Below are positions 1 through 5,226 of a stretch of 5,666 bases of DNA, piece by piece. Under the pieces are notes generated by a model. That model did not search any database, was not told the origin of the DNA, and saw nothing but the letters and a program-made list of their open reading frames with translations. Every line of letters begins with the position of its first letter. Positions within the stretch are counted from its first letter, which is position 1. The DNA comes from Asaia bogorensis. Lineage in GTDB: Bacteria; Pseudomonadota; Alphaproteobacteria; Acetobacterales; Acetobacteraceae. The position numbers and the translations under genes were made by a program. The stretch covers positions 1-5,666 of the forward strand of contig CAMCHA010000194.1 in the NCBI GenBank assembly GCA_945874515.1, given 5' to 3'.

Positions 1-872
1 TCACCGCTGATGCGGCGGCGCTCAGTGGTATCGGCGATGAAGCGCGCGCGCTGTTCGCCAGCGTCGGTCAGCTCATCAAAGGCATTGGCCAATTCCAAGC
101 CGGCCACGAAAAGTTCAAAGCGGCGTGCGGCGCGTGGGTCCGCCGGGTCGCGCCGCGCAAGGGCTGCTTGCGGCGCGGGCCAATGGGTCAGGAAAGTCGC
201 GCGCCCACGCCCGAGATTCGGTTCGATATGTTCGAGCAGCAGGCGGAAGAATAAATCCTCCCACCCCTCATCCGCGCGGGTGGTGAGGCCGGCTGCCTGG
301 GCCGCCGCGTGCAGCCGCGCCGCATCGCCCTCGGTGGCCAGAATATCCAGCCCATTGCACCAGCGGTCAAAAGCTTCCGCCATGGTGATGCGTTCAAAAG
401 CCAGGCTGAGATCGGTGGTCACTGCGCCATGCGCCACGATGCGCGGCGCGACGGCGCGGACATAATCCTCAGTCTCGGCCATCAGGCTATCGAAGCCGAG
501 GCCCGGACGATACCATTCCAGCATGGTGAATTCCGGGGAATGACGGGGCGAGGTTTCGCCATTGCGCCAAACCCGCGCCAATTCAAAGACCGGCCCCGCG
601 CCGGCCACCAATAGCCGCTTCAGCGCCAATTCGGGGGAGGTGCGCAGCCACAAATCACGCGACGCACCCTGGCCCAAATGCGCCTCATACCTTGCGGCGA
701 AGGCGCGCAAATGCACCTCGGCCCCTGGGGCTGGCACCAAAGCGGGGGTTTCCACTTCGCGGTAGCCGCGGCCGGTGAGAAACGCGCGGGTTTCGGCGGT
801 AAGCCGGGCGCGGCGTTCCAAAAAGGGCAGCCGCGCGGCGAAGGCTTCCGGGTGCCAAGGGGGCAGGGGCAT
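1..872 (-). CDS. epmA: EF-P--(R)-beta-lysine ligase EpmA (partial, C-terminus off the left edge)
   Basis: This gene encodes a class II lysyl-tRNA-synthetase paralogue that, in the known family, activates (R)-beta-lysine with ATP and attaches it to a conserved lysine of elongation factor P in the cytoplasm. The window holds 290 codons from ATG 872; E. coli EpmA has about 325 residues, so roughly 35-45 residues including motif 3 are missing. Visible signatures are REVETP (residues 38-43, motif 1 region), LRTSPELALKRLL (76-88), motif 2 WRNGETSPRHSPEFTMLEWYR (around 102-122), and GLELANAFDELTD (258-270). The protein starts directly at the catalytic domain with no anticodon-binding OB domain, which separates it from LysRS. 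The start at 872 fits the short N-terminus of the family. An in-frame ATG at 911 would add 13 residues but lies inside the palindrome; neither start has a strong Shine-Dalgarno. The divergent neighbour epmB supports the call. Confidence 0.93.
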   Translation of the reverse strand, partial: MPLPPWHPEAFAARLPFLERRARLTAETRAFLTGRGYREVETPALVPAPGAEVHLRAFAARYEAHLGQGASRDLWLRTSPELALKRLLVAGAGPVFELARVWRNGETSPRHSPEFTMLEWYRPGLGFDSLMAETEDYVRAVAPRIVAHGAVTTDLSLAFERITMAEAFDRWCNGLDILATEGDAARLHAAAQAAGLTTRADEGWEDLFFRLLLEHIEPNLGRGRATFLTHWPAPQAALARRDPADPRAARRFELFVAGLELANAFDELTDAGEQRARFIADTTERRRISG

Positions 873-901
873 TGCTGCGCTTTCGGGGCTGGTTACTTTG
901 C

Positions 902-960
902 TTGATCGCATTTTCCGAGTCGCCAAGTGATTTCACTTGGCTTGAAAATGCTCTAGTCAA
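902..960. repeat. Nested palindromic intergenic element between epmA and epmB
   Basis: Three nested inverted arms are visible. The inner arms are GCCAAGTGA (922-930) and TCACTTGGC (933-941), a perfect 9-bp pair around a TT centre. The middle arms are GCATTTTC (908-915) and GAAAATGC (944-951), also perfect at 8 bp. The outer arms are TTGA (902-905) and TCAA (957-960). The connectors differ (CGAGTC on the left, TT on the right), so the structure is imperfect. On the minus strand the edge reads CTAGAGCATTTTC, which resembles dispersed intergenic palindromes I recall from alphaproteobacterial genomes; that resemblance is from memory. It fills most of the 96-base divergent gap, so it could be a mobile REP-like unit, an operator, or both. 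The structure is certain; the function is not. Confidence 0.8.
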
Positions 961-968
961 ACCGTCCT

Positions 969-1949
969 ATGCCCCAGCCAATCGCCCAGGACCAGAGCCG
1001 CACGCTGCGCAGCCCGCAAGATCTTCTGCGCGCTGGCCTGGTGGCCGAAGCCGCGCTGTCGGCGCTTGAAGAAGTGGCGGCGCGCTACGCCACTGCCATT
1101 ACCCCGGCCATGGCTGCCCTGATCACCCCAGGCGATCCCGCCGATCCGATTGCGCTGCAATACATCCCCGATCCAGCGGAGCTGATCATTGCGCCGCATG
1201 AGCTGGAAGACCCAACCGCCGATGCGCCCTTCACGCCGGTGAAAGGTATTGTGCATCGCTACCCGGACCGCGCGCTGCTGAAACCCTTGCTCGCCTGCCC
1301 GGTCTATTGCCGCTTCTGTTTCCGCCGCGAAAAGGTTGGCCCCGATGGCGGTGTGCTGACGGAAGCGGAGTTGGAAAGCGCGCTGCTTTGGTTTGAAGGC
1401 AATACCGCTATTCGAGAAGTGATCCTGACCGGGGGCGATCCGCTGATGCTCTCGGCCCGGCGGCTCGGCGAAATACTCGGGCGGCTGGCAGGCATGGCGC
1501 ATATTGAAACGCTGCGCATCCATACACGCGTGCCGGTGGCCGATCCCGCGCGGGTGACCGGGGCGCTGGTTGCTGCCATGCGACAAACGAAGCCGGTCTT
1601 CATCGCCGTGCATGCCAATCACGCGCGTGAATTCACACCCGATGCCGCAGGGGCGCTGGCGCGGCTGGCCGAAGCAGGCGTGCCTTTGCTTGGGCAAACG
1701 GTCTTGCTGCGCGGGGTGAATGATGAGGCGCCCGCTTTGGAAGCGCTGCTGCGCGCGATGATCCGCAACCGCATCAAACCCTATTACTTGCATAGCCTGG
1801 ACCCAGCGCCTGGAACGGCGCGGTTTCAGGTGCCGGAGGATGATGGCCTGGCCCTGATGGCCGCGCTCCGCGGGCGGTTGCCGGGTTATGCGTTGCCCTT
1901 TTTTGTGCGGGAAACGCCGATGGGGGGCGGGAAGAAGCCGGTTACATAA
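969..1949 (+). CDS. epmB: EF-P (R)-beta-lysine synthase EpmB (lysine 2,3-aminomutase family, radical SAM)
   Basis: The product (326 residues) is a radical-SAM, PLP-dependent aminomutase expected to convert L-lysine to (R)-beta-lysine for EF-P modification. The [4Fe-4S] motif is CPVYCRFC with Cys110, Cys114 and Cys117. The SAM-binding TGGDPL follows at 154-159, then IHTRVP (184-189) and KPYYLHSLDPAPGTARF (270-286), where Asp278 is the candidate substrate-binding acid. The C-terminal GGGKKP places the PLP lysine at Lys322, and Glu315 sits where catabolic lysine aminomutase has Asp, as I recall for EpmB. The length matches EpmB (E. coli about 342) and not clostridial KamA (about 416 with an extra C-terminal segment). 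ATG 969 is favoured because TAG at 954-956 is in frame just upstream and the next Met is residue 48, too late. No Shine-Dalgarno is visible. Function in EF-P modification is inferred from family and from divergent epmA. Confidence 0.92.
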   Translation: MPQPIAQDQSRTLRSPQDLLRAGLVAEAALSALEEVAARYATAITPAMAALITPGDPADPIALQYIPDPAELIIAPHELEDPTADAPFTPVKGIVHRYPDRALLKPLLACPVYCRFCFRREKVGPDGGVLTEAELESALLWFEGNTAIREVILTGGDPLMLSARRLGEILGRLAGMAHIETLRIHTRVPVADPARVTGALVAAMRQTKPVFIAVHANHAREFTPDAAGALARLAEAGVPLLGQTVLLRGVNDEAPALEALLRAMIRNRIKPYYLHSLDPAPGTARFQVPEDDGLALMAALRGRLPGYALPFFVRETPMGGGKKPVT

Positions 1950-2046
1950 GCCGGACCGCGCCCCATCTGGCGTCCCGTATTTCTTTCTCGACAAAGATTG
2001 CCTTCCCAGACCAAGCTTCCCCCGTGGCGACATCAGATCGCCCTTT

Positions 2047-2053
2047 AGGGAGA
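2047..2053 (+). promoter_or_regulatory. Ribosome binding site of the ABC binding-protein gene
   Basis: AGGGAGA lies 5 bases before ATG 2059 and is the best Shine-Dalgarno in the window. It decides the start: the frame is open back to ATG 1888, inside epmB, but the extra 57 codons have no ribosome site and would hide the signal peptide. The remaining gap after epmB (1950-2046) shows no clear promoter or terminator. Confidence 0.75.
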
Positions 2054-2058
2054 AGACA

Positions 2059-3291
2059 ATGGCACTGAACAGAAGAGATATGCTGAAGGCCGGCGCAGCC
2101 GCGCCTTTGGGGGGCCTGCCCTGGCGCAGCGCCAAGGCGCAAGCCGCCAATACCATCAAACTTGGCGTGCCCGTGGACATGTCCGGCATGTATCGCGATG
2201 TCACCGGCAGCACCTCCATCGCCGCCGCGCGGCAAGCGGTGCAGGATTTCGGCCAGCGCGGCTTTAATGTGGAAATCGTCTTTGCGGACCACCAAAATCG
2301 CCCCGATGTCGGCGTGAATATCGCGCGCCAATGGTTTGATCGTGATGGCGTGGATGCGCTGGTGGATGTCGCCACATCATCGGTCGCACTCGCCGCCAAT
2401 GATATCTGCCGCGAAAAGAACAAGGTGCATATCAATAGCTCCGCAGCGACATCGGATCTGACCGGCGCGCGCTGCTCACCCAATATGGTGCATTGGACCT
2501 ATGACACCTGGATGCTGGCCAATTCGGTGGGGGGCGCCACCGTGCGCGCCGGCGGCGATGCCTGGTTTTTCATTACCGCCGATTACGCCTTCGGCCATGC
2601 GCTGGAACGCGACACGGCGGGCTTTGTGCGCGCTGCCGGCGGGCGCGTGCTGGGTTCGGTGCGCACGCCCTTTCCGGGCACATCCGATTTCTCGTCCTTT
2701 CTGGTGCAGGCGCAGGCCAGCCGCGCCAATGTGATCGGCCTTGCCAATGCGGGGACGGATACAATCAATTGCGTGAAACAGGCGGCTGAATTCGGGCTCA
2801 ATCGGCGGGGCGTGCGGCTTGCGTCGCTGTTGCTTTTCATCACGGAAGTGCATTCACTGTCCTTGCGCACGGCACAAGGGCTGATCGTGACGGAAAGCTT
2901 CTATTGGGATTTGAATGACCGTACCCGCGCACTGACGCAGCGCATCCGCCCCCATATCGGCAATGCGGGCTTCGCCAGCACCCATGCCGGCACCTATGCC
3001 GGCGCGCTGCATTACCTGAAGGCGGTGGCGGATATGGGCGTTGCCGCTGCCAAGGCTGATGGTGCTGGGGCGGTTGCGCGCATGAAGGCGATACCAACGG
3101 ATGATGACGCTTTCGGGAAGGGCAGCATTCGCGCAGATGGGCGGAAGATTCACCCTTCCTTCCTGTTTGAGGTGAAAAAACCCGAAGAAAGCCGCGGCCC
3201 GTGGGATTACTACAAGCTTTTGCAAACGACCGAAGCCGATAAGGCCTTCCGCCCCTTGAATGAGGGCGGCTGCAACCTGGTCAGAAGCTGA
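2059..3291 (+). CDS. ABC transporter substrate-binding protein, branched-chain amino acid (LivJ/LivK, Peripla_BP_6) type
   Basis: The 410-residue product is a periplasmic type I binding protein that captures a small solute for an ABC importer. Residues 1-29 form an export signal: NRRDMLKAGAAA is Tat-like (twin Arg 5-6), a short Ala/Gly/Leu stretch follows, and AQA (27-29) is a plausible cleavage site. The mature protein begins with NTIKLGVPVDMSGMYRDVTG, the usual first strand and ligand loop. Further family landmarks are VDALVDVATSSVALA (98-112), the INSSAATSDLTG loop (125-136), ADYAFGHALERD (174-185), FPGTSDFSSFL (205-215) and FYWDLNDRTRALTQR (281-295). The ligand cannot be told from sequence; this subfamily has many members of unknown substrate. 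No permease or ATPase gene lies beside it, so it is an orphan here that probably uses a transporter encoded elsewhere. It reads in the same direction as epmB, 109 bases downstream, and is likely transcribed separately. Confidence 0.9.
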   Translation: MALNRRDMLKAGAAAPLGGLPWRSAKAQAANTIKLGVPVDMSGMYRDVTGSTSIAAARQAVQDFGQRGFNVEIVFADHQNRPDVGVNIARQWFDRDGVDALVDVATSSVALAANDICREKNKVHINSSAATSDLTGARCSPNMVHWTYDTWMLANSVGGATVRAGGDAWFFITADYAFGHALERDTAGFVRAAGGRVLGSVRTPFPGTSDFSSFLVQAQASRANVIGLANAGTDTINCVKQAAEFGLNRRGVRLASLLLFITEVHSLSLRTAQGLIVTESFYWDLNDRTRALTQRIRPHIGNAGFASTHAGTYAGALHYLKAVADMGVAAAKADGAGAVARMKAIPTDDDAFGKGSIRADGRKIHPSFLFEVKKPEESRGPWDYYKLLQTTEADKAFRPLNEGGCNLVRS

Positions 3292-3308
3292 ACATCATGC
3301 GCTGTCTG

Positions 3309-3336
3309 CGACATCGGGTGGCAAAACCCGATGTCG
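3309..3336. terminator. Hairpin between convergent genes, probable bidirectional terminator
   Basis: CGACATCGGGT (3309-3319) pairs perfectly with ACCCGATGTCG (3326-3336), giving an 11-bp stem around the 6-base loop GGCAAA. It sits 17 bases after the stop of the binding-protein gene and 6 bases after the stop of the leftward transpeptidase gene. Neither side has a T tract, so intrinsic termination is not certain; it may act with Rho or mainly protect 3' ends. Confidence 0.6.
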
Positions 3337-3342
3337 TGGGCT

Positions 3343-3846
3343 TCACCCCAAAACCTCAATCGCCCCCAGCCCTTCGGCCAATACCCTCAGCAAATCTTGC
3401 TGCTCAAGCGCAATGCAGCCCTCAGTCGGGCTAAAATCAGGCCGGGCCAGATGCAGGAAAATCGCGCTTCCGCGCCCGCGCACAACCGGCGCATCATTCC
3501 AACCCAACACGCCAATCACATCGTAAATAGCATCAGCGCGCCAAAGTTCTTCATGCCGCGCCGGATGTGGCAGGCGGATTTGTGTATTGTAATCGGCGTG
3601 CGTCGGATCATCACACCAGCCATCATCGGGTGCGATGGGGGCGACGGACACGGCGCCGCGCGGCGGTGCAAGACGATCCGCGCGATACAGCACGCGGCGC
3701 AGCGGCAATAATCCTATCGGTGTCGCGCCATCACCTTCGCACTTATCGGCGCGCCTGCCACCCTTGCCGATGGCGCAACGATAAATCCCGCCCTGGAAAC
3801 GCAAAAGCCCATCCAGACCAAGCGCCGCGAAACTGGATGGGCTCAT
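3343..3846 (-). CDS. L,D-transpeptidase of the YkuD fold, short form without signal peptide
   Basis: The 167-residue protein is essentially one YkuD catalytic domain, the fold that cross-links or trims peptidoglycan through an active-site cysteine. Visible landmarks are GDGATPIGLLPL (38-49, the substrate-entry motif of this family), DDGWCDDPTHADYN (74-87), HEELWRADAIYDVIGVLGWN (98-117), His132 and the nucleophile motif SPTEGCIAL (139-147) with Cys144. The TEGC form, in place of the classical SHGC, is typical of the COG3786-like branch as I recall it. No signal peptide or membrane segment is visible, although the substrate is periplasmic, and the upstream ribA stop in the same frame rules out a longer N-terminus. 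ATG 3846 lies three bases past the ribA stop, with a modest GGGATAGG ahead of it, so it is probably co-transcribed and translationally coupled. Its exact reaction (3-3, 1-3 cross-link, or hydrolysis) is not readable here. Confidence 0.85.
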   Translation of the reverse strand: MSPSSFAALGLDGLLRFQGGIYRCAIGKGGRRADKCEGDGATPIGLLPLRRVLYRADRLAPPRGAVSVAPIAPDDGWCDDPTHADYNTQIRLPHPARHEELWRADAIYDVIGVLGWNDAPVVRGRGSAIFLHLARPDFSPTEGCIALEQQDLLRVLAEGLGAIEVLG

Positions 3847-3849
3847 CGC

Positions 3850-5007
3850 CTATCCCAGCATATGGCCGAAGCGCCGCGCCTTAGTGTCCAGATAGGCGTC
3901 ATTCACGCCATTCGGGTCAAAGCTATGCGCTTCGCGGCCCACCACCTCAATCCCGCATGCGGTCAGGCCTGAAAGCTTGTCGGGGTTATTGGTCAGCAGC
4001 CGCACGCTTGTTATGCCAATCTCGCGCAGCATGGTCGCCGCTACCAGGAAGTTCCGCTCATCCGCGCCATAGCCAAGCGCGCGGTTGGCATCCAGTGTAT
4101 CAAGCCCACGATCCTGCATTGTATAGGCACGAAGCTTGTTCACTAGCCCAATGCCTCGACCTTCCTGCGCCAGATAGAGCAGCACACCGCCCGCGGGGTC
4201 TTCCGCCATGCGCTTGATGGCGCCGCGCAGCTGCGGGCCGCAATCGCAGCGGAGCGAGCCCAAAAGATCACCCGTGAAACATTCTGAATGGGCGCGCGCC
4301 AAAGGCGCCTTCCCAGCGGCGGCACTTGCTTCCGGGTCGCCCACCAGAATGGCCAGATGCTCAATCCCACCATCAGCCGCGCGAAAGGCAATGATGCGCG
4401 CTTCCGGCGCATCTTCCAGTGGCACGCGGGCTTCCGCCACGCACTTCAGGCTGGAAGCAGCGATGATCGGGTAGCTCAAAATATCCTCAGCCGGCACACG
4501 CAGCAGCGAAAGCCGCTCAGCCACGCCAGCCGTGGCGGGGGCGACCACCAGCGCGGGCAAAAGCCGGCCAAGCTTCGCCAGGGCAAGGGCCGCGCCGGCG
4601 AGTGGGGGTGGGGAAAGTTGCTCCATCTCATTCGGCAGCAAGCTTTCGGCTGTGGGGTCGGCGAAGCTGCGCAGCCTGGCGGGGTCCAGCGCCGAAGCGG
4701 GCAAGCGCAGCGCCACCACGGCTTGATCCTCGGCCTGGGTCACGGGCCGGCGCAGCAAGCCCGCCGCGCGCGTGGGGGCAAGCAGCAATACTGGCGCCGC
4801 CAAGCCGCCTGAGGCGATATCGGCAAGGCCCGAAGCGCCGAGCGTTTCCGCCGCGCCGACCAACAAGGCCACCTCTCCTTCGATGATCAGCACTGGGGTG
4901 CCGCGGCGCAGATCGGAAATGGCGCGATGCACGCCGCGCATGGCCAGGCGGCGCGGATCGGGGGCGAGTTCTGGGCTTTGGGGCAAAAGGCCACCTTGTG
5001 GGGACAT
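3850..5007 (-). CDS. ribA: GTP cyclohydrolase II RibA with degenerate RibB-like N-terminal domain
   Basis: The enzyme opens GTP to 2,5-diamino-6-ribosylamino-4(3H)-pyrimidinone 5'-phosphate, the first step of riboflavin synthesis, in the cytoplasm. The catalytic half (about 205-385 of 385 residues) is complete: zinc ligands Cys243, Cys254 and Cys256 in ECFTGDLLGSLRCDCG, then YLAQEGRGIGLVNKLRAY (278-295), QDRGLDTLDAN (298-308), GADERNF (314-320) and LLTNNPDK (337-344). Residues 24-55 (MRGVHRAISDLRRGTPVLI onward) align in pattern with the start of DHBP synthase RibB, but the acidic DDEDRENEGD metal/substrate motif has become IIEGEV, so RibB activity is not expected. Such a long RibA with a dead N-terminus is, as I recall, common in alphaproteobacteria; a separate ribB must then exist elsewhere. 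ATG 5007 has a weak GGAAA about 10 bases upstream; Met23 (4941) is an alternative start without a ribosome site. The downstream transpeptidase gene follows after three bases. Confidence 0.93.
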   Translation of the reverse strand: MSPQGGLLPQSPELAPDPRRLAMRGVHRAISDLRRGTPVLIIEGEVALLVGAAETLGASGLADIASGGLAAPVLLLAPTRAAGLLRRPVTQAEDQAVVALRLPASALDPARLRSFADPTAESLLPNEMEQLSPPPLAGAALALAKLGRLLPALVVAPATAGVAERLSLLRVPAEDILSYPIIAASSLKCVAEARVPLEDAPEARIIAFRAADGGIEHLAILVGDPEASAAAGKAPLARAHSECFTGDLLGSLRCDCGPQLRGAIKRMAEDPAGGVLLYLAQEGRGIGLVNKLRAYTMQDRGLDTLDANRALGYGADERNFLVAATMLREIGITSVRLLTNNPDKLSGLTACGIEVVGREAHSFDPNGVNDAYLDTKARRFGHMLG

Positions 5008-5226
5008 GTGATGGGTTTCCAGTACGCATTTAATAATTCAGCGTGAATGTGGCACTGATACGGCGCTTTGCGAGCCCCGGCCCGCAGGAACCGCGCGAGG
5101 GTTCACCCCCCGCCCGAGATAGCTTGCGGCCAGGGTGTAGCGGATGCCATTCTGCCTACCACAAAAAATAGGGTGCGGCATCCATTGTGGCAGCGCCCCA
5201 GGACAGAAAAACGAGGCTTGCTGCCG
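5008..5226. promoter_or_regulatory. Divergent ribA / response-regulator intergenic region
   Basis: This 219-base gap must carry promoters for both flanking genes, though no convincing -35/-10 pair can be named; the AT-rich stretch around 5027-5040 on the ribA side is the best candidate region. The ribA side shows no structure resembling an FMN riboswitch. On the regulator side, GGATGCC (5142-5148) and GGCATCC (5177-5183) form a 7-bp inverted repeat, with CCTA (5155-5158) and TAGG (5169-5172) able to pair inside its loop. A GAGG at 5213-5216 lies 10 bases before ATG 5227 and is the likely ribosome site of the regulator. A 28-codon frame (5144-5230) also lies here and is discussed as a finding; its coding status is doubtful. 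Confidence 0.5.
5142..5183. repeat. Inverted repeat in the response-regulator leader
   Basis: Arms GGATGCC (5142-5148) and GGCATCC (5177-5183) are perfectly complementary over 7 bp, separated by 28 bases that can form an inner CCTA/TAGG stem (5155-5158 with 5169-5172). The left arm contains an ATG at 5144, so folding would hide that codon. It could be an RNA leader structure or a regulator site; short repeats like this can also be chance. Confidence 0.4.

Noticed and set aside
1..872. Lysyl-tRNA synthetase (LysS).
   Set aside because: There is no N-terminal OB-fold anticodon-binding domain, and the motif 2 to GLELAN region matches EpmA better.
969..1949. Catabolic lysine 2,3-aminomutase (KamA) instead of EpmB.
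   Set aside because: The protein is too short, lacks the C-terminal KamA extension, and sits head to head with epmA.
1957..1985. Terminator after epmB (CGCC and GGCG around CCATCT, then a T-rich stretch).
   Set aside because: The stem is only about 4 bp and the pyrimidine stretch is interrupted; this is too weak to call.
1888..2058. N-terminal extension of the binding-protein frame back to ATG 1888.
   Set aside because: It overlaps the epmB end, has no ribosome site, and would place the signal peptide internally; ATG 2059 has a strong AGGGAGA.
957..2483. A 508-codon minus-strand open frame opposite epmB and the binding-protein gene.
   Set aside because: It lies fully antisense to two genes with clear family motifs, its translation has no recognisable motif, and long antisense frames are expected in GC-rich DNA.
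3850..5007. Bifunctional RibBA.
   Set aside because: The DHBP synthase acidic catalytic motif is absent from the N-terminal half.
5008..5100. FMN riboswitch upstream of ribA.
   Set aside because: No set of conserved stems of that class is recognisable on the minus strand and the space before the neighbouring leader is small.
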